From Nitrospirota bacterium (GTDB lineage Bacteria; Nitrospirota; Nitrospiria; Nitrospirales; Nitrospiraceae): a DNA stretch of 11,792 nucleotides. The notes under the pieces were generated by a model. It did not search any database, was not told where the DNA came from, and saw nothing but the letters and a program-made list of their open reading frames with translations. This document shows, piece after piece, positions 1 to 7,701 of this stretch (position 1 is the first letter of the stretch; each line of letters opens with the position of its first letter). The stretch covers positions 1-11,792 of the forward strand of contig JACRQB010000082.1 in the NCBI GenBank assembly GCA_016222925.1, read 5' to 3'. A program made the position numbers and the translations under genes.

Positions 1-242
1 AACTGCTTTCCTTCTGGCGTCGTACACCGGACCTTCAGGGCGAGAGGCGCACGGGGCTGCGCGCGACAATGGGCAAACCGACCATCTTCACCACCGACAA
101 CCACGTGCTCGATAATGGCACCCCATGACATGCTACCCAATAACTGTCCAGAGGTGTCGTGTACGTTGATCGTCTCTTGCCCAGAATCAATAATGAGAGA
201 TTTCCCACGATGCCCCGTAGTGGAAACCACTGGAAACGTCAT
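1..242 (-). CDS. PilZ-type domain protein, second of two tandem paralogues (3' end outside window)
   Basis: Eighty codons are visible from ATG at 242, and the gene continues past the left edge. The start is preceded by a purine-rich AGAGATAGG as a plausible ribosome binding site. Residues about 11-48 (HRGKSLIID to IIEHVV) align without gaps with the first paralogue upstream: both have H-x-G-K, an aspartate and a glutamate at the same spacing, and a G-x-[ML]-S-W-x-x-[IV]-I core. After it comes RAQPRAPLALKVRCTTPEGK (about residues 60-79), which resembles the first strand of a PilZ (cyclic-di-GMP binding) domain with its arginine-rich lead-in. The rest of the PilZ fold lies outside the window. 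The gene starts 43 nt after the stop of the first paralogue, so the two are probably co-transcribed. Function is unknown. The PilZ assignment is an inference from the sequence pattern, and ligand binding cannot be judged. Confidence 0.6.
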   Translation of the reverse strand, partial: MTFPVVSTTGHRGKSLIIDSGQETINVHDTSGQLLGSMSWGAIIEHVVVGGEDGRFAHCRAQPRAPLALKVRCTTPEGKQ

Positions 243-285
243 ATACCTATCTCTTTCCCGAGTAGCCTAAGCCAGGAACGGGGAA

Positions 286-641
286 TCATGCTGCGTGGCC
301 CATGTTCTGAGTTGATTTCACGAGCTCATGGATTTGTTCGCGAACACTATCCGCTATCTCCGTGAACCGTATCCCCATTCCAGGACTGAATGTATATTGA
401 TCAGCTTTTGGACAAACCCAGGCGACGGTTCCTTTTGCCGGCATCCATTCCTCGGATTTCTCTTGCGGTAGGCGAGTATTTGATCGATGACGAAGTCCCA
501 GGACAGGGTGCCGATTGCCTCCCCATTGACACCCAACAAGACGACCATTTCACGTACCGCGTCAAGTTCAACGACTTTGCCTTTGTGGCGAAGGCTCAAA
601 GAGACAGGGTATTTCACAGGCCCTCCATCCGAAACACGCAC
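286..641 (-). pseudogene. PilZ-type domain protein, first tandem paralogue, internal deletion and frameshift
   Basis: From GTG at 641 the frame encodes a block HKGKVVELD to FVIDQIL that is paralogous to the next gene. About 60 codons in, the frame goes wrong. The correct continuation is in another frame: QEKSEEWMPAKGTVAW, then SPGMGIRFTEIADSVREQIH, ending MGHAA and TGA at 288-286. This second part has the look of a PilZ C-terminal half (small residue-V-x-W strand, then G-M-G-I-R-F). The first half of the PilZ domain, which the second paralogue does show, is missing. By that comparison about 60-70 codons are absent, with the joint near 465-485. The present length is 356 nt, not a multiple of three. 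GTG was chosen because the frame is closed a short way upstream and no better start lies in between; there is no Shine-Dalgarno, but a promoter sits immediately upstream. Function is unknown. Assembly error and true mutation are both possible. Confidence 0.6.
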
Positions 642-647
642 GAGGCA

Positions 648-675
648 AGTATAGCGCGGCGTTTCTGATTGTCGA
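648..675 (-). promoter_or_regulatory. Predicted sigma70-type promoter of the PilZ-type gene pair
   Basis: On the minus strand TCGACA (675-670) and TATACT (653-648) are separated by 16 nt. The expected start of transcription is at or within a base or two of the GTG at 641. With no Shine-Dalgarno present, this would give a nearly leaderless message. This is a motif reading only. Confidence 0.4.
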
Positions 676-720
676 GGAAAATGAGGGGGTTAAGAAAAGC
701 GAGGGAAAGAGCTAACGGCC

Positions 721-746
721 AGGGGGGAAATATCAATGTCCCCCCT
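721..746 (-). repeat. Perfect 8-bp hairpin between clpX and the PilZ-type gene; possible terminator or REP-like palindrome
   Basis: AGGGGGGA (721-728) pairs perfectly with TCCCCCCT (739-746) around a 10-nt loop. It lies 50-80 nt after the clpX stop, where a terminator would be expected. However, neither strand has a T-run directly after the stem, so it is not a canonical intrinsic terminator. It could instead be a copy of a short dispersed palindrome; only one copy is in the window. Confidence 0.45.
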
Positions 747-798
747 TCTATGAATTATTAGCTAGACCTATCAATCAAAAGTAGAAATGTGCCAGTTT

Positions 799-1849
799 TC
801 ATGCGGTCTTAGCGTCTTTTTCCTGTTCAAATATGCGCATCGGTTGGTTTTTTCCCAAGATTGCATCTTCCGTAATCACCACTTCTACGATCTGCTTCTG
901 AGAGGGGGCATCATACATGATGTCAAGCATCACTTCTTCCAGGATCGCCCGAAGGCCTCTAGCCCCAGTCTTCTGTGCATAGGCTTTACGCGCTAGGGCC
1001 CCCAACGCCGCTTCGGTGAATCGGAGCTTGACCTTTTCGAACGATAACAGCTTCTCATACTGCTTGGTCAACGCATTGCGCGGTTCAGTAAGGATACGGA
1101 TCAAGGCTCGCTCGTCCAACTCCTCTAACGTGGCCACGACGGGTAATCGTCCCACGAATTCAGGTATCAGACCATACTTCAGAAAATCTTCTGGCTGTAC
1201 CTTAGACAGCAGATCCCCCAAACGAATGTCGCTTTTTCCTCGGATTTCAGCTCCAAATCCCATGGCTTTTCGATTCAGACGCTGTTCGATGATCTGTTCT
1301 AAACCGACAAACGCTCCACCACAGATAAACAAAATGTTGCTGGTATTGACCTGAATAAATTCCTGATGCGGATGCTTCCTTCCCCCCTGCGGTGGGACAT
1401 TCGCGACCGTGCCTTCGATCAACTTCAGTAGGAGTAAACGGAACGTCAAGATATTTGGCCAAGGTCTGGGCCAAGAGGGTCTTCCCCGTTCCGGTCGGAC
1501 CCACCATGAGGATATTGCCCTTTTGGAGCTCGATATCGTCAACCTCTTTTTCCTTTGAGGAGATGCGCTTGTAATGATTGTGTACGGCCACAGACAGAAT
1601 GCGTTTAGCCCGCTCCTGCCCGATGACATATTGATCAAGGTGATGCTTGATCTCCGCTGGCTTCTTGAGTTTAGACGAAATTTCTTCTTTGGCTTCTTCC
1701 CAGTCCTCGGCAATGATGTCATTGCAAAGATTGACGCACTCATCGCAGATATACACCGTCGGTCCGGCGATGAGTTTTCTCACCTCATCACGGCTTTTCC
1801 CACAGAAAGAACAGCGCAAGTGTCGATCCATCTTTTCCTGCTTGGCCAT
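799..1849 (-). pseudogene. clpX: clpX, ATP-dependent protease ATPase subunit, internal deletion and frameshift
   Basis: ClpX is the AAA+ unfoldase that feeds tagged proteins to ClpP. The start is ATG 1849 with AGGAGG four bases upstream, 13 nt after clpP. Residues 13/16 and 35/38 are the four cysteines of the N-terminal zinc-binding domain. Walker A is GPTGTGKT at 117-124. The frame is correct to LDVPFT (residue 139, codon 1435-1433). Then the family block containing the pore loop (GYVGE), Walker B (YIDEID) and the following ISRKSDN region is absent. Normal ClpX resumes in a different frame at LLKLIEGTVANVPPQGG and runs through ICGGAFVGL, the RLPV and GARGLRA sensor regions to a stop at 799. 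About 69 codons (roughly 206 nt) are missing by comparison with E. coli ClpX; adding them restores a normal length of about 418. Present length is 1051 nt. As written it could make no working ATPase. The gene identity is certain; whether the damage is real is not. Confidence 0.93.
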
Positions 1850-1862
1850 GCACCCTCCTGCG

Positions 1863-2489
1863 TTACTTACCTTTGATCCCGTCGCCGGATTCTACTGCTT
1901 TCATAAGTTTGGGTGGTCGTGTGATGACCTCGTCAATGAGGCCGTACCGCTTCGCTTCTTCGCCGGACATGAAATAGTCCCGTTCCGTGTCATGCGCAAT
2001 CTTCTCAATCAACTGGCCAGTGTGTTTAGCCATGATTTCATTGAGGCGTTCACGAATCTTGAGAATTTCCCGAGCATGGATGTCTATTTCCGTCGCTTGT
2101 CCTTGGAACCCACCCAACGGTTGGTGGATCATCACCCGAGCATTGGGCAGTGAAAACCGCTTGCCTTTTGTTCCGGCGGTCAATAGGAGCGCACCCATAC
2201 TGGCAGCCTGACCGAGGCAGATGGTGTTGATCGGGGGCTTCACATATTGCATGGTATCGTAGATGCCCAATCCGGCTGTCACACTGCCTCCCGGCGAGTT
2301 GACGTAGAGATTAATATCTTTCTCGGGATCTTCCGCTTCAAGAAAGAGCAGCTGCGCAATCACCAGGTTGGCAAACACATCATCGATTGGGGCTCCAAGA
2401 AAAATGATACGATCTTTGAGAAGGCGTGAGTAGATGTCATAGGCTCGTTCGCCTCGATTGGTTTGTTCGACTACGATCGGAACCAACAT
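1863..2489 (-). CDS. clpP: ATP-dependent Clp protease proteolytic subunit
   Basis: This is the serine peptidase that forms the tetradecameric chamber working with ClpX. It encodes 208 residues, a normal length, and is intact. The catalytic triad is visible at the usual spacing: Ser97 in GQAASMGA, His122 in MIHQPLGG, and Asp171 in ERDYFMSGEEA. The NSPGGSV motif lies at 64-70. The open frame extends 14 codons further upstream to 2531, but ATG 2489 is preferred: it begins the family N-terminus MLVPIVVEQTNRGERAYDIY and has AAAGGA about ten bases upstream. It lies 51 nt after tig and 13 nt before clpX, so the three genes form one transcription unit, as in many bacteria. Confidence 0.97.
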   Translation of the reverse strand: MLVPIVVEQTNRGERAYDIYSRLLKDRIIFLGAPIDDVFANLVIAQLLFLEAEDPEKDINLYVNSPGGSVTAGLGIYDTMQYVKPPINTICLGQAASMGALLLTAGTKGKRFSLPNARVMIHQPLGGFQGQATEIDIHAREILKIRERLNEIMAKHTGQLIEKIAHDTERDYFMSGEEAKRYGLIDEVITRPPKLMKAVESGDGIKGK

Positions 2490-2540
2490 ATTGTTCAATT
2501 CCTTTCCCGGGCAACTCCGTACCCAAATCAACCGCCACGC

Positions 2541-3857
2541 CTATCCTTGAATGACCGCTTGACGATAGACAACATCCAGCGCCTTATCGGCCAAGATCCT
2601 CGCGCGTAATTCCTCAACAGAATCCTGGCCACCTGCCTGGATCATTTTCACGAGATCGGCCATCGGTACCCTGAGCTCCGTGGCTAGCCGAGTCACTTCA
2701 TTATTCAGATCGTCCTGGCTCACCGACAAGCCTTCTTTCTCCGCAATGGCCTCAAGAATCAGCCCTGCTTTCACACGTCGATTTGCCTCCTCACGGTGCT
2801 CTTCGCGAATCTTCTTCAATTCTTCCGCATCCGGCGCAGGAAGGGAATCGGTGAGGTTACCACGCTGTCGTGCTTGTAATTTCTGCTGCACAATCGTGCT
2901 GAGCTCTCGTTCTACGAGTGTATCAGGGAGATCAAAATGATGGGTCTCGATCAGGCGTTTGAGAAGCGTATCTTTGTAGGACTCCTCAATATCCCTCTTG
3001 AGCGCCTTTTCCATTTGGCCACGCAACTTGTCTCTTAACTCGTGGAGCGACGCGTATGGTCCGCAGTCCTTGGCGAACTCATCGTCAAGGGTAGGGAGCT
3101 TCTTCTGTTTGACTCCCTTTATGACGAGGCGGAAGCTGACAGCTTTTCCCGCGACTCGTTGATCCGGATGGCTCACCGGATAAGTCTGCGGAATTTCTAC
3201 CATATCACCTGCCTGTCTTCCGATCAGATGAGCGTCGATTTCAATCCCCAGCAAAGCGGCTTTTGATCCCACTTTATGGAGCTGGCCTTCCTTCTTTGTA
3301 CCTTCGAGAGGAGCACCATCCAGAAAACCTTCGAGATCGACGATGCCATAATCCCCTTCGGATAAAACCGTACCAGCTTGAGCCTCGTCCAGCCGAGCCT
3401 GTTGTTCACGCAACACTTCCAGAGCACGGTCTATCTGTTCCTCTGCAACCGTACGCTTGTCGGCCTGGAGTGAAATGGGACTGGGGGACTTATAGTCGCG
3501 AAGTTCGATCGTCGGTTTGATTTCGACGGTTGCCGTAAACGTAAACGGGGCGTCTTTTTGGATTTTGACCCGATCCAGAGGGGGAATATCCACCACGACC
3601 GGACTAATCCCGGCCTGTTTGATGGCCCGACCATAGAAATCCGGCACGAGCTTTCGAATGACATCTTCTTCGATTGTTTTGGCATAACGCTTTTCTAAAA
3701 TAGCCACCGGGGCTTTCCCTGGTCGAAACCCTGGAATCTGAACCTGACGGTTGAGTTCCAAATAGGCTCGTGAAAATTGTTGCGCCACCTCATCGGCCGG
3801 CACCTCAATTTTCAAGGCGCGTTTCATCGGTCCTAACTCAGTCACTTCCATCTTCAT
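2541..3857 (-). CDS. tig: Trigger factor, ribosome-associated chaperone
   Basis: Trigger factor binds the ribosome exit tunnel and shields nascent chains. This copy has 438 residues, full length and intact. The N-terminal ribosome-binding domain carries the signature loop GFRPGKAP at 43-50 (E. coli has GFRKGK). The middle region, about 150-245, is the FKBP-type peptidyl-prolyl isomerase domain (EGDYGIVDLEGFLDG). The rest is the helical chaperone domain rich in E, K and R. ATG 3857 is used here. The in-frame ATG two codons later (MEVTELG) is an equally possible start; GGGAG lies about 14 nt upstream of the first. The gene lies 42 nt downstream of tRNA-Leu on the same strand and upstream of clpP, so a shared transcript with tRNA processing is likely. 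Confidence 0.96.
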   Translation of the reverse strand: MKMEVTELGPMKRALKIEVPADEVAQQFSRAYLELNRQVQIPGFRPGKAPVAILEKRYAKTIEEDVIRKLVPDFYGRAIKQAGISPVVVDIPPLDRVKIQKDAPFTFTATVEIKPTIELRDYKSPSPISLQADKRTVAEEQIDRALEVLREQQARLDEAQAGTVLSEGDYGIVDLEGFLDGAPLEGTKKEGQLHKVGSKAALLGIEIDAHLIGRQAGDMVEIPQTYPVSHPDQRVAGKAVSFRLVIKGVKQKKLPTLDDEFAKDCGPYASLHELRDKLRGQMEKALKRDIEESYKDTLLKRLIETHHFDLPDTLVERELSTIVQQKLQARQRGNLTDSLPAPDAEELKKIREEHREEANRRVKAGLILEAIAEKEGLSVSQDDLNNEVTRLATELRVPMADLVKMIQAGGQDSVEELRARILADKALDVVYRQAVIQG

Positions 3858-3899
3858 CGTCGAAATGGGACTCCCTACTCCATAAGTGTTTGTCTATAG

Positions 3900-3982
3900 T
3901 GGTGCGAGAGGGGGGACTTGAACCCCCACGGTTGCCCACGAGATCCTAAGTCTCGCGCGTCTGCCAGTTCCGCCACTCTCGC
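3900..3982 (-). tRNA. tRNA-Leu, anticodon UAG
   Basis: The 83-nt cloverleaf includes an encoded CCA end. The acceptor stem GCGAGAG pairs with CTCTCGC, the discriminator is A, and the anticodon stem CGAGA/TCTCG encloses the loop CTTAGGA (anticodon TAG). A long class II variable arm is present, and GGTTCAAGTCC forms the T arm. It reads codon CUA and possibly other CUN codons. It lies directly upstream of tig. Confidence 0.96.
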
Positions 3983-4346
3983 ATGGTAGAGGATACCGCG
4001 GAGCTGCCACTCCATCACCATAGATTAACTAACCAAGAGTGGCTAAGACTGCAAAAACACGCGATGTCGTATAGCGTTGTACCGTTGGACACCTATAATG
4101 TCAACCCATACGACCGAGGGTACCCCGCTCCTCTGCATGTGATGATCCAGCTTGGCTATTTACTGATCTCCTCTATCCCCGTTACTCACCGAAAACTCCA
4201 TCCATACATTCACTATGGCGCACCTCAAGGCGACCGCCATCCTACGGGAGTTGCCTCCTCATTTCGAATAGCATCGACAAGGGCCAGTCACCTTGCTGGT
4301 CATGAACACGCATGCTAAGATGCTGTCCCTTTATACTTCTTGATGC
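3983..4346. other. Intergenic region between divergent tRNA-Leu and tRNA-Ser, no gene seen
   Basis: The region is 364 nt and lies between two diverging units, so it must hold the promoters of both. A perfect TATAAT at 4094-4099 (plus) has no -35 partner at the right distance. TATACT at 4332-4337 is well placed as a -10 for tRNA-Ser but has a poor -35. On the minus strand TATCCT (3995-3990) could be the -10 for tRNA-Leu. The one open frame (3983-4318, plus) has no recognisable protein features and no ribosome binding site. Confidence 0.5.
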
Positions 4347-4436
<90 letters not shown>

Positions 4437-4543
4437 TACCGCAGTTCGTGTGTACCGCCTGCTCTTTATCGCTGTATCGTAATTTCTGCGGGCGGATAGA
4501 CACCTGAAGCTTGGGCTGGGCTGGAGGGTCTCGATCGAGAATA

Positions 4544-4644
4544 GGGGCTGGGCCCTGTGCAATAGAACCCTGTGAACCCCGCCAGATCCGGAAGGAAGCA
4601 ACGGTAAGCAGTCAGTTCTATGTGCCGCAGGATCACCTAGCCCC
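4544..4644 (+). ncRNA. ffs: Signal recognition particle RNA, bacterial small (4.5S) type
   Basis: The RNA component of SRP binds Ffh and targets nascent membrane proteins to FtsY. The diagnostic domain IV is present at about 4590-4603: CCGGAAGGAAGCA with its GGAA tetraloop and asymmetric loop. The ends GGGGCTGGG (4544-4552) and CCTAGCCCC (4636-4644) pair over 9 bp with one G-U, which sets the boundaries at about 101 nt. It sits between tRNA-Ser and dnaX, as in many bacteria. The exact 5' and 3' ends may be off by a few bases. Confidence 0.94.
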
Positions 4645-4672
4645 ACTCTCTATCGAAAAACTTGGCGTATTT

Positions 4673-4707
4673 AGGGACATCCTGGCGTCCCTGAATCTCG
4701 GGTTTTC
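4673..4707 (+). terminator. Weak hairpin with a T-rich tail after ffs
   Basis: AGGGAC (4673-4678) pairs with GTCCCT (4687-4692) around an 8-nt loop. A TTTTCTT stretch begins about ten bases later. The distance makes it a poor intrinsic terminator, but it is the only candidate between ffs and dnaX and might attenuate readthrough. Confidence 0.25.
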
Positions 4708-4739
4708 TTAAGACTTAACGTTGGGGAGCAACGCGACAA

Positions 4740-6297
4740 TTGGATTACCAAGTCTCCGCGCGCAAATATCGGCCTGGCACGTTTGACGATGTGATCGGTC
4801 AGCCCCATGTCGTCCAAACGTTGATGAACGCGGTCTCGACGAAACGAGTCGCGCACGCGTATCTCTTTTCCGGCACGCGAGGTGTGGGGAAAACGACCGT
4901 CGCACGAATCCTCGCGAAGGCACTTAACTGTGAACAAGGACCGACAAGTCATCCCTGCGACACCTGTGAAAATTGCCGTGAAATTGCACAGGGGAACTCG
5001 GTTGATGTCATCGAGATTGACGGCGCGTCTAACACCAGCGTGGATGATGTGCGAGAGATCCGCGAGAACGTTCGATTCACGCCGTTTCGTGGTCAGTTTC
5101 GCGTCTATCTTATCGATGAAGTCCACATGCTCTCAAACTCGGCGTTTAATGCCCTCTTAAAGACACTCGAAGAACCACCAGCACATGTGCAAAACCATCA
5201 GCCACGCGGATCTCGAACTGCTCTTGGGAGCCGTGCCTCAAGAACTGGTGCAGGAACTGCTCCGAGCGATTTTGGCCCAAGACAGCCCTGCTGCCCTTGC
5301 CAGCCTGGCTAACCTGCTGGACCGGGGACATGACTTGCGGGCGTTCTGCGCGGAAGTCGTCGAACACATCCGTAATCTGCTGGTGGCAGCAGTCGTTCCC
5401 AGTACGGCCGAGCTGCGTAGTTTGATTGAAACCTCGGAAGATGATCTGAACCAGCTGTCGATGGATGCCAAGATACTGACTCCGGAACGGTTTCAGGAAC
5501 TGCTGGCAATCTTCATCCAAGCGGAAGATTCTTTACGATTCAGCAGCCACCCTCGTTTCGTGGTGGAGACTGCGGCTGTTCGAGCTACTCGCCTGCTTCG
5601 CCAACGAGAGGGTACGGAGGCCCGCTCAGCACAGACAGCGTCGTCTTCCAGCCAGAAACCTCCAGCTAGACCGGAAGAGCGCAAGAGCGGGCCATCAACT
5701 CCTCAGACTTTACGCCAGGGCGTACCCGCGGCGTCACGGCCCATCCCTAAACCTGCTCACACGCCCAGGGGGGAAACGGACGAAGGGTCGACGATCTCAC
5801 CTAAACCATCTCACAATCCACCGCCCGCTGTAACGACAACCGCCCCGGCCACCGTGCCTCCCATAGCTGTCGATCCACAACCAACGTTGCAGTGGGACTT
5901 AGTCCAAGAAGAGGTTGGCGCTTCATTTCCCAATATCGCACCGTTTCTCGAAGCCGGCAGGTTTGTTGGAATGGAGGGCGGCTTCGTCACCATAGGATTT
6001 GCCAAGCAGGCAACCGTGGCCAGAGCGAGATTGGAGAAGGAAGAAAATCTTCTGGTGCTATCAAAGCTGTGCGAGCGTCAGTTGGGGTCTCCCGTACGTG
6101 TCCGTATCATCGAGCTGACTGAGACTCATCCACCGGGACCGACCATGGCCCAAATACGAGCAGCCAAGGAACAAGAACTACGGGTGATGTTGTTCGAACG
6201 TGCGAAAGCGAACCCGACGGTGAAGCAAGCCCTCGAGATATTCGACGTCGAATTGGCCGAGGTTCGTACTATAGCTCAGCAGGAGGCAAGCGAATGA
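4740..6297 (+). pseudogene. dnaX: dnaX, DNA polymerase III subunits gamma/tau, internal deletion and frameshift
   Basis: DnaX is the AAA+ clamp-loader subunit that loads the sliding clamp and tethers the polymerases. The start is TTG 4740 with GGGGAG eleven bases upstream; the family N-terminus YQVSARKYRP follows at once. Walker A is GTRGVGKT at 45-52, zinc cysteines are C64, C73, C76 and C79, and Walker B is LIDEVH at 124-129. The frame is good to LEEPPAHV (V150, codon 5187-5189). The block with the sensor region (TTEPHK...SRC type) and AAA+ lid is missing. Normal protein resumes in another frame at KTISHADLELLLGAV. A pro-rich linker (about 5650-5890) and a tau-type C-terminus follow. About 80 codons are missing by comparison with E. 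coli DnaX. Present length is 1558 nt. It overlaps ybaB by four bases (ATGA). Because dnaX is essential, this form is very unlikely to be the cell's only copy. Confidence 0.93.
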
Positions 6298-6510
6298 AAA
6301 GTCCTTTCGGTAATATGGGCAACATCCTTAAGCAAGCTCAGGCCATGCAGGAACAAATGGCCAAGATTCAGGAACAAGCGGCGTCAAAAACCGCCAGCGG
6401 GACGGCCGGCGGTGGGATTGTCACCGTCACAGCGAACGGGGCGATGCAGATTGTCAGTGTGGCGATCGAAAGCGCTGACCGGCGGGATGAAAATTCCAGG
6501 CCTGTTTTAG
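6294..6510 (+). pseudogene. ybaB: ybaB, YbaB/EbfC family nucleoid-associated protein, internal deletion and frameshift
   Basis: YbaB/EbfC proteins are small DNA-binding dimers, typically just upstream of recR. A strong AGGAGG at 6281-6286 lies 7 nt before ATG 6294, which overlaps the dnaX stop. The N-terminal part MKSPFGNMGNILKQAQAMQE to MQIVSVAIE (about residues 1-58) is typical: helix, gly-rich stretch, then beta strand. The family C-terminus LTGGMKIPGLF with TAG at 6508-6510 is also present but in a different frame, beginning at 6475. Only the segment between (about 37 codons, the long helix) is gone, with the joint near 6465-6475. Present length is 217 nt. If the first frame is followed it runs without a stop into recR, which gives a false YbaB-RecR fusion. 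Confidence 0.85.
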
Positions 6511-6512
6511 CG

Positions 6513-7115
6513 ATGGCCGTCGATCAACAGGGCCTGTTGGCGAGATTGATCAAGGAACTGGTTCGTCTCCCAGGAATCGGTCACAAGAGCGCCCAGCGAT
6601 TGGCCTTTCATCTCATGAAGGCCGAGCGAGAGGATGCCTTGCGGCTAGCGGATGCCATTCGTGCGGTGAAGGATGGATTGGCGTTTTGCCGACAATGTCG
6701 CAATATCGCCGAAGCAGACTTATGTGAGTTTTGCCTCGACCCGAAACGTGATCAGACCAAGATCTTCGTCGTTGAAGAACCGAGCACGCTGTACGCCGTC
6801 GAACGGGCAGGCGCTTATCGCGGGCTCTATCACGTCTTGTTGGGAGCGCTTTCCCCACTCGACGGCATAGGTCCGGGCGACATCAAAGCTGAGGAGCTTG
6901 TTGAGCGCGTGAAACTCGGCGGGGTTGAAGAAATCATTCTCGCGACGAACCCTACCATTGAAGGAGAAGCCACAGCGATCTATCTGACCCGATTGCTTAA
7001 ACCCTTCGGCGTACGCGTTTCCCGAATTGCTTATGGAATTCCAGTGGGGATGGATATTGAGTATGCGGACGAAGTGACGTTGTTGAAATCGATCGAAGGA
7101 CGGCGCGATTTGTAA
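6513..7115 (+). CDS. recR: Recombination mediator protein RecR
   Basis: RecR works with RecO (and RecF) to load RecA at gaps. It encodes 200 residues, the normal length, and is intact. A helix-hairpin-helix region LPGIGHKSAQRLAFHLM spans 19-35. The zinc finger has C59, C62, C71 and C74. The Toprim domain spans about 82-176 and includes VVEEPSTLYAVE, SPLDGIGPGD and EIILATNPTIEGEATA. The C-terminus RIAYGIPVGMDIEYADEVTL is typical. ATG 6513 was chosen because it lies two bases after the ybaB stop (TAGCGATG) and gives the family N-terminus. The longer frame starting at 6294 only exists because ybaB is damaged. Translation is probably coupled to ybaB. Confidence 0.95.
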   Translation: MAVDQQGLLARLIKELVRLPGIGHKSAQRLAFHLMKAEREDALRLADAIRAVKDGLAFCRQCRNIAEADLCEFCLDPKRDQTKIFVVEEPSTLYAVERAGAYRGLYHVLLGALSPLDGIGPGDIKAEELVERVKLGGVEEIILATNPTIEGEATAIYLTRLLKPFGVRVSRIAYGIPVGMDIEYADEVTLLKSIEGRRDL

Positions 7116-7141
7116 ACCTAACAGACCCTTTCCAGCCCTCG

Positions 7142-7171
7142 TTGACCCCCCTTCAGCGAGGTTGCTATAGT
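7142..7171 (+). promoter_or_regulatory. Predicted sigma70-type promoter of the DksA/TraR-type gene
   Basis: TTGACC (7142-7147) and TATAGT (7166-7171) are separated by 18 nt, in the 84-nt gap between recR and the next gene. The predicted start near 7178 leaves about 22 nt of leader, without a clear Shine-Dalgarno before ATG 7200. Confidence 0.55.
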
Positions 7172-7199
7172 CATCGTTGACGTATCCAGAATCACGACT

Positions 7200-7649
7200 A
7201 TGAAAGCACGGTCTCCGCATAAAGACGCTCCTTCAACCAAATCGCCACGCGCGGTGCCTGCCGAATCGTCGGCGAATAAACGGAAGACAACTCCCAAGAA
7301 AGCAAAATATCCCGACATTCGCCGTGATCTTGAACGTCAACGGACGGCAATCCTGAATGAGGCCGGGGACGTTCTGACGCACCGGGAGAACCTCGAAGCA
7401 TTCCCCGATGTCAGTGATCAAGCGTCCGCCGAGGTCGATCAGAACTTTTCAATGCGAATTCGCGACCGCGAACGGAAGTTGCTCAAGAAGATCGATGAAG
7501 CGCTGGAACGGATGAATGTAGCGACCTATGGGATCTGCGAGCGCTGCAGTGGAGATATCCCTTACAAACGGCTCAAAGCCCGCCCTGTAACCACCCTCTG
7601 TATCGAGTGCAAGACCCTCCAAGAACAGGAAGAACAAGCTCGGGGCTGA
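7200..7649 (+). CDS. DksA/TraR family zinc-finger protein
   Basis: The protein has 149 residues. The N-terminal 40 residues are lysine-, serine- and proline-rich and probably disordered. A coiled-coil region follows (about 40-108), whose tip reads DVSDQAS at 70-76. This matches the Asp-x-x-Asp-x-Ala tip that DksA of E. coli inserts into the RNA polymerase secondary channel, here with A at 75. A zinc finger C113-x2-C116-x17-C134-x2-C137 (ICERCSGDIP...LCIEC) ends the protein. DksA-like proteins modulate transcription, in E. coli together with ppGpp; whether this one does so is an inference. No strong ribosome binding site precedes ATG 7200. It is followed by a convergent gene at 7702, and no good terminator is seen in the 52-nt gap. 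Confidence 0.88.
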   Translation: MKARSPHKDAPSTKSPRAVPAESSANKRKTTPKKAKYPDIRRDLERQRTAILNEAGDVLTHRENLEAFPDVSDQASAEVDQNFSMRIRDRERKLLKKIDEALERMNVATYGICERCSGDIPYKRLKARPVTTLCIECKTLQEQEEQARG

Positions 7650-7701
7650 GTCATTTTCTTCACACGAATTGAGAATGCTCAAGATAATCCCGGCAGGACG
7701 C

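Noticed and set aside
3983..4318. 111-codon plus-strand open frame between the two tRNA genes
   Set aside because: No ribosome binding site, no recognisable motif, and it lies where both promoters must be.
4740..5312. Programmed frameshift in dnaX (tau/gamma) as the cause of the frame change
   Set aside because: No slippery A-rich site lies at the joint, and about 80 codons of conserved protein are absent, which frameshifting cannot explain.
6294..7115. A 273-codon YbaB-RecR fusion protein
   Set aside because: The normal YbaB C-terminus and stop codon are present in another frame just before the recR start, so the fusion is a by-product of a missing segment.
7669..7682. TTGAG-AATG-CTCAA hairpin between the convergent dksA-type and TPR genes
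   Set aside because: Five base pairs, AT-rich, with no T-run; too weak to call a terminator.
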